Origin: Phymatolithon calcareum
Lineage: Eukaryota; Rhodophyta; Florideophyceae; Hapalidiales
NCBI GenBank assembly: GCA_977006965.1
Contig: OZ345377.1
Location: forward strand, 1,488,001-1,552,000
Direction: 5' to 3'
DNA: 64,000 bases
Below, one piece after another: positions 18,941 through 29,514 of the stretch (positions within the stretch are counted from its first letter, which is position 1; the number at the start of each line of letters is the position of its first letter). A model generated the notes under the pieces. That model did no database searches. It was not told where the DNA came from and saw only the letters and a program-made list of their open reading frames with translations. Both the position numbers and the translations under genes were made by a program.

Positions 18941-21900
18941 ATGATTTTTAGCAAATATTGGAGAATTGCAAAAATGAATGTGGGGGGTTCTCCCGAAACC
19001 CCCGAGTACCTTGGAAAGTTTGTGAATAACCACGGAGTCGACGTGATTGGACTCACCGAAACACATATGAGGTCTCAAGCACGTATCCGGGCAGAAATGT
19101 TCACAATGAATGCCCCTAGACCCGAACTCGTCACACAAGATGGGCCCAACCACCAAAATTCCTCGAGTCACAGGCGTGGATCCGCGAGAAACTTTGGAGG
19201 CGTATCAATTGTCTTCCGAAGAGGATGTGGAGCGAAGCTTATCTTCAAGTACGCAAAGATTCATTACCAAGTCCTCATTGCCCAAGTAGAAAACCTGAAA
19301 ATTGGGGTGGTATATATGTCACCTAAATCCACGCGCCAAGAAACAGAAGAGTGTCTTTCGCTCATAAATAGACATGCAAGAGGCCAGGCCATCATCTGCG
19401 GAGACTGGAATGCAAGACATAAATCATGGGACAAGAAATCCAACAGAAGAGGAAACCAAGTGGCAAAGCGGGCAGAAGAAAAAGGATGGATGCTAAAAAC
19501 CCACTCGGAACCGACGTTCGAGACCAAGAATTACGCGAGTATTATCGACGTTTTCGCGACACAAGGGATAACAACGTCAAACGCAAGCTCTCCGGAGGAT
19601 ATTTGGACAGGAAGCGCACAGCACAAACCGGTGTGCATCCGCCTCAGAAGCCGACAAGACCAAGAACCCTCCCAATCTAGAAGACCAATCAGTATGCGAA
19701 ACTGGAATGATAAGAAGCAAAAGATCTCGAACAAGGAGCAGATAAGAGATCTCAATGAAGACTTGAAAAACTGCACCTCGGCCGGAAAATTAGAGAGCAT
19801 CTACAAGAAGATAGTCGAACTCGGAGGGAAGGCACGTCAGGACACAAAAGTCCGAAACGTGGCCCGCAGCTACAACAAGGAGCTTCCCGCGATTATAGAA
19901 AGCCTCGAAAAGTGCAAAACCTCAAAAGAATTGCACAAGGCATACAAGAAACTTGTCAAATCGTGGTGCGAGCCTTGGAGAAAAAGGAAGCGTATTCCGG
20001 CACGTTACAAATCATTCTGGAGCATTGAGCTCGACAAACTGGCCCTGAGACGAAAGAAACTCTACAGAAGAGCCAGAATGACGCAAAGACCTGAAGACCA
20101 GGGACTATACCACGAGTGTAAACATCAAGTACGGACAAAGGTAAACAAGCGGAAATACGAACAGTATCAAGAGTACATCTCTGAGCTAGAGGAGAAGGAC
20201 GGACAAACTGCCCTGAAACAGCTAGCCAGGATGAAGAAGAAAATCAGAAGACGAACGGCAAGAAACAAGATGACCGGAAGACCAATGAACAGTACCAGAC
20301 TCTCTGGCCACATATCAAAAATATGCCATACTCCGGAAAAGAGGAAACCTGGGCTAAGCAAGTTCACATGTCCTAAAGACATGAGGGACATCATTGAAAC
20401 AGCCAGCCGGAGATCGCCAACTGGAAAGGCACCCGGCCTGGACGAAGTTAAGGCAGAGATGCTGAAAGTCAATGCTTCTCTGAATGCAGACGCGCTTACG
20501 GCCTTGCGGAGAGCCTGTGGGAGGTGTAGAGATTTGCCCCTCCACTGGCAGAAAGCACTCCTCGTCCCAATACACAAGAGCGGGACACACGAGGAACCCG
20601 GAAACTATCGCCCAATATCCCTGCTTAGCCAGAAAGGAAAATCATAGAGACGGCCATCGATATCAAGCTGAGCAAGGTATACGACAACCACTGGTACCAA
20701 CTTGGCTTCCAGAAGAGGAAAAGTACTGAGCTGGCCATTCTAAGGGCCACGGAGCTGCTGAAAGGAGGCCAGCTATGCGTAGCAGTCCTGGACCTGAAAG
20801 CTGCATACGACACAGTTCCGAGAAAACACTTAGTGAAACGAATGAGACAAGTGCTGCCTCCCGAGGTCTGCACCATGGCCGAGGCATTTCTGTCACCCTC
20901 GTGGGTCTCAACAATTGGGGATGCCGACAAGAAGTGGTTTTTACTGGACAGGGCTGTACCACAGGGCTCCCCACTCAGCCCGAGTCTGTGCAACATTTTT
21001 ATGGATGAGTTCGCCGAGCGTATGAGCGAGGTCCCGAGCACATGGGCGGACGTCCCCGCTGTCCTATTCGCAGACGACGTTCTTCTGTCAGCGAAATCAC
21101 CTGCTGCATTGCAAGGCATGCTGGACATAGCTACTCGGTGGGCCAAAGAGCGCGGTATGACATGGAATACGAAAAAGGGAAAACGCGAGATCCTAGTGTC
21201 TATTGTACGAGAAAAATATCATACCTTTTTCTAGAATTCTGAATGAATTTTAAGCGCTGTAAGCAAACTTATAATCCACCTCACGCTTCCTAGCATGAAG
21301 GCGAGCATATCAAACTTGCAGAAAATAATACAGGCAACATTCTGCATCGAATGATATCCATATCGTATTGATTACTCAAAATAAATTATCGGTCCATTCG
21401 AAATGACGCCAAAGATTACCGAGCACCGGCTTAACTAATCATGATTCCCAAAACAGTATTAATTTCACAGATTTGGCAAGGGTTTTTCCACTGTTTTCCA
21501 CAGAAAAAATAAGGTGACAGTGGAGCATAACCTATTTTGTTTTATTTTGAATTTTGTCCTCAATTGAGGACGTCCCGTCACATAGACACTAGAATCAGAG
21601 GAAAGAACAAGCGAAACATTCAAACTGGCGAACATGGTCCTGACGCACGTCCCCGAGGTCACCTACCTTGGAGTCTCCCTTGGACCCGAAGGAATATCAG
21701 ACACGAAAATGATACAACGCTTGAAGAAGGCAAGGTCCGCCGTATATGAGTTGCGTACACTTGGAATATTCAAGAAAGGGCTGACCATTCAAAAGTGCAT
21801 CAAGGTGTACAAGGCACTAATCCAGCCACGTTGGGAATACGCAATGCATCTAACGCCATGGACAGAAGACATTGAGAAGGCCGCCAAGGAAGTTGAGCAA

Positions 21901-22533
21901 ACGTTCTTCAACAAAATGTTTGGTCCTCTCTCCAGAGGAAGGTCAGACAGACTCCGACTGTTGTGCCGAATCCAAGCACCGAACCAAAGACGGGAAATCC
22001 TGGCCTTCAAGATGCTGAGGAGAACAAAGGACAAAGAAAAGAGGTACCGACAAAACCCGCCTGAGGGCAGAAACAACCAAGAGCTCCAGTCGACCAGGAA
22101 CGACATTGCCGCTATGGAAAACAGGGAACCGTTTGTGGAAGCAACCAAACACATTCAAGCAAAGCAGTCTGCTGAAATGCTTCGCTCAAAATTCCTCACA
22201 ATGGAAGGAGATCGTCTCGAATTGAAGAAGAAGAGGTGAATCCCGTATGACAAGAAGAGCGAGCTACCAGCAATCCTCAAACTCCCGAAGGTGAAGCACA
22301 GGCAATTAACGATTCAGTACGTCTGCGGAAGATTTCCGCAGGTGTCGACAACAAGCATGGTTGAAAAATTTGGAAACCGAGCTCGACAGCATATAGCAAC
22401 GCTGGAAAACAATCTGTCAGGATATGACTTGAAAGAAGACAAAAGACCGGATACCGAGAGAGCACTTAACATGCTTTTGCTATTCAGCAAGACCATCATA
22501 GATTGCATGGAAAATGAAGAAGGACTGCTGTGA
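18941..22533 (+). pseudogene. ORF2 of LINE A2: AP endonuclease plus reverse transcriptase
   Basis: N-terminal APE-type endonuclease: NVGGSPETPEYL, catalytic LTETHMR and CGDWNARH. Then a basic linker (KRKYEQYQEYISELEEKDG) and the RT: NYRPISLLSQ, LDLKAAYDTVP, VPQGSPLSPSL and F-A-D-D (21068-21079). The C-terminal region has IQPRWEYAMHLTPW and a GRF-P motif and ends EEGLL at 22533. Lesions: a 1-nt loss near 20636 shifts the frame; MITE-2 interrupts at 21193; CGA to TGA at 22237-22239 (R to stop, by comparison with A1). Removing the MITE restores the reading frame exactly. With the ORF otherwise well preserved, the copy is fairly young. Confidence 0.85.
21193..21592 (+). mobile_element. MITE-2 inserted in the A2 reverse transcriptase gene
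   Basis: Begins CTAGTGTCTATTGTAC and ends GTCACATAGACACTAG, with an internal TCCTCAATTGAGGA palindrome near the right end. The interrupted gene reads GAGATC-CTAG-AATCAG with one CTAG. The insertion therefore added 396 bp including one extra CTAG, which is the likely 4-bp target duplication (or TA within it). The interior is AT-rich, without ORFs. It lacks the left-end CCCTCAATTGAGGG palindrome that MITE-1 has. Confidence 0.85.
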
Positions 22534-22655
22534 AACCAATATACGAGAAGTTAACTAAATGTCCCTCGGGACACAAAGCCAAATAGGGGGAAAACCAGCA
22601 GCGAACCCACAAGAACACCACATAGTAGATAGGACGATCCTGGTTCCAAACTTTC

Positions 22656-22680
22656 CCCACCGCCTATGGAAGGCGGTAGG
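22656..22680 (+). other. Stem-loop in the A2 LINE 3' UTR
   Basis: CCGCCT (22660-22665) pairs with AGGCGG (22671-22676). The copy at 33522-33545 keeps CCGCC...GGCGG with altered loop bases. It probably serves RT recognition. Confidence 0.45.
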
Positions 22681-22804
22681 TTTCAACGGTCTACACACTG
22701 GAAGGTAGCAGCTGAGGAAGCCTTGCCCGTCTATTCGTAAGACTGTGAGGCTTTTAAATAAACTCCAATCAAAAAAAAAGTCTCGGTCTCTCTTCGGGTC
22801 GACG

Positions 22805-24440
22805 TAATTCGGAATACCTCTTTACGATGCGTACGGATACATGGTCACGGTGCAACAGTCTTGGATCATTTTGCGGGATTCCTCGATGTATTTGGAAATG
22901 TACAACGAGCCTCGCACCGTTTCTACATGAAGAGAGCCTTCCTTACTTTGACGGGAGGCGAACAAAACTATTCCCATTTTTCGTTCTTGGTAATGCTGCC
23001 GTTGTGTCTTGTTCATTGGAAATTGCTATTGTCGTAGTTTTCATGGACTAAAAGGCATTGACGATTTCAGCAGGCACTGTGATCATTTTCGGATTTCTTA
23101 TGGAATTTTGTACGTCTTTCTACTGCGGCAGGAGAGATTCAAGAGTACAATGTACGGCCGTTTCATCTAATTGCACGATTTTCTTTTTCGATAACGCTGC
23201 CGTTGTGTCTTCGTTGTTGGCAGTCGTCATTGACGTACTGTGCATGGACTAGAAGTTACCGATATTTTCTGAAGGTACCGTACTACCGGGGAAGGAGTCT
23301 TGTCTTTATCTCGGGATAATTACTGAATGAGATGATAAGTGATTGTTCGTTTTCATTTCATGCACCCGATGATAATGCGTACGCTGACTCATCTGTTTTT
23401 TTTTGCAAATGTTGTGGCGGGGCACGAATGAATTTTACATTTCGTTTTCAAAGCAATGCTCTACTCTGAATTTCTTCTGCTTTCCGAACAAGATTTGAGC
23501 TTCTTTCTTGTGCCGCCGTTTCAGCAAAATACTTCAAGGTTTTTCTTTGTTGGTAATGCTGCCGTTGTTTCCTCGTCGTTTTCAATTTTCATTGATGTAG
23601 TGCGCATGGACGGAAAGGCATGGATATTTTCAGAAGGCATTGTACGACAGGGGAAGGAGTTTTGTGTTTATTTCGCGATAATTACAGATTGAGATACTAC
23701 CTCATGGTTCGTTTTCTTTTCTTGCAAGTGATGGCAATGGCGTACGTGAACTCTTTTGCATCACGTGTATATCTTGTGGCGGAGCAGGAAGATATTTTTC
23801 GTTTCGTTGAGAACGCATTGCTCCACTATGAACATCTTCTGCTTTCTCAACGGGTTTTGAGCTTCTTTCTCCAGCCTCAGACATGATTCATAGGTTCAAT
23901 GTGCGGTCGTTTCAACTAAGTATTGCATGTTTGTCTTTTTTAACAACGCTTCCGTTCCTCGTCGTTGGCACTCGTCATTGACGTAATGTGCATCGACGAA
24001 AAAGCATTGCCGTTTTCAGCAGCCATGCCAGTACCGGAGAACGACATTCTCTTTCTATCTCAAGAGACTTACTGAGTGGGATTCTAACTCATGGTACGCT
24101 TTCATTTCTAAAAACTGATGACAATGGCATACGCTGACGTTTTGCCTCATGTTTATATGTTGTGGCACGGCAGGAACAACATTGTCTCTTCTTTTTCAAC
24201 GCATTGCCCGACTATGAACAGCTTCTGCTCATCCCATTGCGACACTGTGATCATCTTCCTCTTTCCTAACGATTTTTGCGTCTTTTTATTGCGTCAGGGG
24301 AGATCCAAGAGTACAATGTACGGCCGTTTCATCTAATTGCATGATTTTCTTTTTCGATAACGCTGCCGTTGTGTCTTCGTTGTTGGCAGTCGTCATTGAC
24401 GTACTGTGCATGGACTAGAAGGCATTGATATTTTCAAGAG
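22805..24440. repeat. Tandem array 2 of the ~390-bp repeat (four to five units)
   Basis: Landmarks GGTAA.GCTGCCGTTGTGTC recur at about 22990, 23189, 23550, 23942 and 24356. The first interval is shortened by an internal deletion. Segments around 23140-23252 and 24305-24422 are nearly identical, so this array has been homogenised more recently than array 1. The leader at 22850-22985 matches the solitary unit at about 5800-5940. Confidence 0.8.
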
Positions 24441-25179
24441 GCATCGCACTGTGCAGTACCAATATACTCATAGAGTTCAAGAGTTAGCCCTTCCGTTAGT
24501 TTATAACATCGTGCACTTCCTATCATATTTACGTTTCTCTGCGTGTCCTTCTACGTCCACATTTGCGTGACATATAAGTTTTCGAAACGCATTCTGTTTG
24601 TAATGTTTCATTTGGATGAAAGGGCCACAATTGCAACCAAGGGAGTCTTTGCCTTCACCACGTGGTGGGGTGCACAGTCTCAAATCGTGTAGACATTCGA
24701 TGTCATACAGTACTTTTGATAAGTGTCTACTGTCTCCAGCGTCTACATTACAAGCCAGCCAGGACCTAAGAAAGATCTTTCATTTGGAAGATTTCTGCTT
24801 ATTTTCCTCTGATGTCCGGAATTACCTGACCATGCGGTCTCCTTCAAGAACCCTTTCAAATGAAGAATCCGTAAAAAGAGCCCCGTTTGGCAGAAAAGGA
24901 GTGGAAGAGTGTGAAGTGCGCAAAAGTTATTTTTTGTACGCAGTTTTGTTTCCTAAATTTTCATTATTTGTAAGATTGCACACCGGAGCAAAAAGAAAGA
25001 AAGTCAGAAAGTAGGCCCTCTCTAGGATGTAATCTGATATTACTGTAAAGTAACATATGATCGAATTCCCAGAGACACTAATATTAGCACTTGGCGTAAT
25101 GGTAGCGAACGTGGGTGTGTGCGACCGTGGTACTGCCTGTGATGGCACATCGCTCCTGGCCGGAGGTGGGGATATTTTA
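24441..25179. other. No recognised gene
   Basis: An open frame of 132 codons at 24616-25014 (plus) has no motif I know. No repeat was seen. Confidence 0.4.
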
Positions 25180-26201
25180 TGATTTTTATTTTGAGAGCTC
25201 CCAAAGCCTCACCTTGCAGTCAGGAGGAAGCTCTTGCGATATTCTCTATGCTAAAGTCCTCTGGCTACCCAAAACGTTCTTGATTCGTAATTCTCTCCCA
25301 ACAAGAGCTCCTGTGAGTCTCTTGCTCTTAAAATCAATCTGTACTCAACGTCGAAGACGCTAGGGTACGTTGTAAGGGGACTAGTTCGATCACCGCGGTA
25401 ATCCCACAGTAGGCACCCAATACTGATTTTCTCCAAAGGGGTGCTCGGTTGTATGTCAACCTTAGGCACCTTAAACGTGCTGTTCCTTCTCCTATGTAGA
25501 GGATCCCTGGTAGCTTTCCTTCAGTATGAATCTTCATTGATCTGTCTTCTTCTTCCTTTCCTCATACTTTAATTGTTTCTTCTCTACTCCTCTTCTTCGG
25601 GACAGATCCATCCTGAGCTTTCTGAAGGGCTTGTCGCTGGTTTTCATGCATCTTGAGATATTCAATACCCTTCATTGCTCTCTTTTTGTCCTCATCTCTT
25701 CCAAAGTACTCTTCTGTTTCTTCAAGGCGCATTTTATGTCTCACCAGGCTTAATGCAAACCTTTCTGCTTGATGACGTCTATTCATCTTTGGTGGTCTAA
25801 GTCGGCACAGAACGCGCATTCGGACCAGGCGGTGTTCGGCAAATTTTCCGAAAACATTCTTGTAGAACAAGCCCTCTGCCCACTCGATTACCGAGAGCAA
25901 TCAATTTGTCATTTGAGTCACGTGTTGCGCAAACTCTCATTTCGGGACTATTAGCGACTTAAAGATCCTGATGGATGTCTCCGGTTTGAATCCTCAAAAA
26001 TGCACTCCAAGCTCCTGAAGCTTAAGTATGCATCGGGGGCATTTCGAACTCTTACTATGGCCATGTCATGCGAAACACCCTTGTTATTCATGCTTACCCA
26101 AAGATATGAGATCCTCTGAGCTTGATACAGTTCTCGTTCCGCCAAGTAAAAAGCGTGCTTCTGAAGCCCTTTGTACTTAAGAATTTCGCTTTTTCCAAGT
26201 A
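25180..26201 (-). mobile_element. LINE family B, 3' half (split from 31127-32000 by LINE A1)
   Basis: On the minus strand from 26201: KSEILKYKGLQKHAFYLAER, ISYLWVSMNNKGVSHDM.IVRVRNA, then a gap, then AEGLFYKNVFGKFAEHR..RMRVLCRL, and the C-terminal block matching the intact B copy at 51.1-52.0 kb (VLGAYCGITAVIELVPLQR against VLGAYFGVTAVIELVALQR). The 3' end is a T-rich run on the plus strand at about 25180-25200 (GAGAGCTCCCAAAGCCTCACC). Several frameshifts and stops are present. The 5' edge of this piece is the A1 insertion point. Confidence 0.75.
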
Positions 26202-26419
26202 ATTTTTTTGAATTTGTAATTTATTAAACGCCCTCAGTAACACTCATGAGACTGCAAGGGAGATGCTTTTCAGCAGCTACGTTGTAGCTTCGATCATATA
26301 TTCAAATACTTGTAACCCGGGTTAGCGTCGTAGCCCTAGCTGCAAAAACCCTCTCCCGTAAAAGGGCGGAGGGAAAAGCTTGGGGTCCACTGGTCAGATT
26401 TCCTCAATTGGCGCCTTAT

Positions 26420-29400
26420 CTATTCCATGTCGTCGTAAAAGACGATAGTGAAGAAGAGTAGCTTGTCTAGAGCTTTTTCAGTGATATCAATCTCCTCTTT
26501 GGTCAGTTGATATCTTCCGAGGTATTCTTCCAGGTTGCTCATGAGGATTGGTACAGTATCACCGAACTTGTCTGTCAGAAGTGATATGCTCATTGGGGGA
26601 AACCGACCGAATGCCCACTTTACCGCTAATTGGCGGTGCCGTGTTTTCGGGAGTCTGATAATCGCCGGGGTGGACTCAGGCAGATCGTAGGGAATTTTTC
26701 TCTTTCTGTTGGACTCCGAGACGTCTCCTTCGTCTTTGAAGAGCAATGTCCTCAACGATTTTGCTGAAACTCCCTGTTTGAGGAAAGTCAGTGCCGTCTC
26801 GAATAGATCGTACTGTAGCATTGCCGATATGTCTCGACTAACCCATTGTAGTTCACCCACATCTCTTTCCTCGATTGGGACGTCCAGAAGACTCTTTTTC
26901 TTTGATCTCGCTCGTTCCAGAATTTTGAGTACTAGAACGAGTCTCCTGTTTTCGGCGTTGTGAATTAGGCAAAGAAGGCGAAGTCTGACATAGCGGTTTT
27001 TCGATATTGGACCGAATACTTGTGTGAAAAATGTTTTCTCTACTTCTGCGATAGCTGTCTGAACTCTCGGCGTCCATGGTGTCAGGTGCATTGCATACTC
27101 CCATCTTGGTTGTATCAACGCCTTGTATGTCTTCACTGCTTTCAAGGGCGTGAGTGCTCGCAACGTGACACCCAGGGACCTCAGTTGATATACCGCGATC
27201 TTGGCGTGTCGGATTCGCTCCTGCATTTTTGTGTCGGTAACTCCCTCATTACTGAGTAAGATGCCAAGGTATGATACTTCTTTGACCTTTGCCAACGTTT
27301 TCCCTGCAAGCTTGAAAATGGGTGATCTTGTGTCTTCCGAGAGAAGTACTTCGCTCTTCCCAGCTTTCGTGTTCCAAACTATCTGCCTGTCCCTTGCCCA
27401 CTTCGATGCAATGTTTAACAGTCTCTGTAGTCCCGCTAGAGTCTTTGCCGATAGAAGAACGTCGCCCGCAAAGAGGACTGCAGCTACATCTGCAACTTCT
27501 CGTGGCACTCGGCTTATTCTTTCCGCAAATTCGTCCATGAAAAGGTTGTACAGACTTGGACTCAGAGGAGACCCCTGAGGTACTCCTCTGTCAATTAAGA
27601 ACCACTTCTGCTGCCGGTCACCAATCGTAGATACCCAGGAAGGCATCAAGAATGGTTCAATCATCACGCATAGCTCTTGCGGTAGAAGCCCTCTCATTGG
27701 CTCTTGCAGGTGTTGTCTAGGCACTGTGTCGTACGCTGCCTTCAGGTACAATACTGCGATGCATAGCTGCCCTCGTTTTTGTAGTTCCAGCGCCCTCCAG
27801 ATTGCGAGCTCGGTACTCTTCCCTTTTGAAATCCCAGCTGGATGCTGTGGTTCTTGTTTCTTTGACGGAGCATAGTATCAATTGCGGATTCAACAATCTT
27901 TCGGACCTGACTCAGTAGGGATATGGGTCGGAAATTTTTTGGATCGTCATGGTCTCCTTTCTTGTGCAGCGGGACCAAGAGAGCTTTCATCCACGATTGT
28001 GGAAGTGTTCCGCATCTGCCGCAGGCTGTCCATAGCTCATAGACTAGGTCTGTGCATTCCTCCAGGTCCACTTTCAACATTTCGCTCTTCACTCCGTCCA
28101 GGCCTGGGGCCTTTCTCGTTGGCGCTTTCAGGAATGCTAGTTTGATAAGATTCCGCATTTGAGGAGGACAGTCAAAGTACGAAGGGTTTGGTCGCCATCC
28201 CCTGACATCTCGGCATGTCTGGGACACGTGGGCCGTGAACAGCGTTTTATGCAATGGACGGCCGGTCTTCTTGTTCCTAGACGTTCTTCGTGTTCTCATC
28301 TTCTGCATTCGGGAGATTTGTTCAATTGCCTTGGACCCATCCTTTTCCTCAAGATCGTCTATGTATTCTTGACACTGCTGCCGCTTGCTTCTGTTCACCG
28401 ATTTGCGAATATCTTTTCGACATTCCTCATATTGCTTCCATGCCTCTTCTGTATCCTGCTCTTGACCTTTCTTGTACAGTTTCTTGCGGAGTTTGCACTT
28501 CGATTCGAAATTTGAGTTCCAGAACGGTTTTTAGCGTGGTGGGGTAGTTCTATTCTCTCTCCACGGCTCACATAGCGTATCCTCTACATTTTCGTAAAGA
28601 CGATCTATTTCCTGTCGAGTGCTGCATCGTTTCAGATCATCGAGGATTCCTGGAATGACCGTCCCGTATAGTTCCCGAACTTTTTCTTGTTTCTCTTCAT
28701 CTCTCCATTGTTTAACCAATATTCGTGGATTTTGAGCTCTTGTATGGTTTTGGCGAGTCAGAAAACTTGTCGTCACTAGTCGGTGCTGCGTGTTACCTGT
28801 CCAGACGTCTGTTGGTGGGCAGACCGTTGCTGTCTCAATTCCTTTTGCTATGAACAAGTCGATGTTGCTCTTGAACCGCTTGGTTCGGAAGCTGAAACCT
28901 GTCCAAATTCGGACATCCTAGTTCTTTGCTGTTGCCCAACGTAAGAGCTGGTTGCCTCTCCTATTTGAGCGGAGATCCCACCTCAGGTGCCGGGCGTTCC
29001 AGTCGCCGCACACAATTGCCTTTCCTCGTGCATACATATTGACCATGATCAGGCATTTCTCGGTTTCCGTTCTGGTTGCTGCCGGGGATATGTAGACAGC
29101 TCCCTCTTTTATCTCCCCCACTTGGGCGATAATCAGTTGAAAATTTGTCTCTGTGTGTTTAAAGATCAGGCGGCTCCCTGAGTGCGTCCGAAAGAATAGC
29201 GAAACTCCTCCAGAATTTCGCCCCGTCTGTGGAGGCGGGCGCATTGCCTTCATAGAGAAGAAATCAGATCGAATTTTACCTTCTGGTCTCAAGTGTGTTT
29301 CAGTTATTGCAGCCATGTCTATTTCGTGGTTTTTCATGATTTTTTCTATGTATGCTGGGGTCTCCGGAGAGCCTCCAACATTGAAGGTTGCCAAACGCCC

Positions 29401-29514
29401 CTTTTTCTTAAATAGCATTTTCCGAGGTTTCCTCTTGATGTATCCCAAGAGTGCCTGGTGTCTTCTCATTTGTAGTTCCCGGCTTAGTGCTAGAGTCTTT
29501 CTCTGCCTCTTCAA
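26420..29514 (-). pseudogene. ORF2 of LINE A1: AP endonuclease plus RT with mutated active site
   Basis: From 29514, a basic stretch, then the APE domain (NVGGSPETPAYI, TETHLR, CGDWNARH). TAG at 28918-28920 (TGG expected) and TAA at 28531-28533 (TAC expected) interrupt one frame. The RT starts in this frame (NFRPISLLSQVRKI) and shifts by one near 27820, continuing as LKAAYDTVPRQHL and VPQGSPLSPSLYN. The catalytic box reads L-F-A-G-D-V where copy A2 has F-A-D-D: the first catalytic Asp is Gly (GCG GGC GAC on the minus strand near 27462). The C-terminus IQPRWEYAMHLTPW...VFYDDME ends at 26420. The protein is dead in at least four ways. Confidence 0.85.

Larger units (their letters stand above)
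18941..22779 (+). mobile_element. LINE family A2 copy, with ORF2 and 3' end
   Basis: Contains endonuclease, RT, C-terminal region, a 3' UTR with stem-loop and an A-rich tail ending at 22779 (AATAAACTCCAATC plus nine A). The 5' boundary is not fixed: an ORF1-like remnant (RRKSLKVGGAGEGNLPRM) starts at 18595 and a 3' portion of ORF1 may follow in broken frames. I found no TSD matching the right flank GTCTCGGTCTC. The right flank is the start of the second ~390-bp repeat region. Confidence 0.85.

Noticed and set aside
20167-20577. 136-codon minus ORF and similar ORFs over LINE A2
   Set aside because: Antisense to the endonuclease/RT ORF; Ser/Leu-rich shadow translation.
25085-25160. tRNA-like start (GGCGTAATGGTAGCG)
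   Set aside because: No matching acceptor stem, anticodon arm or T-loop consensus follows at the right distance.
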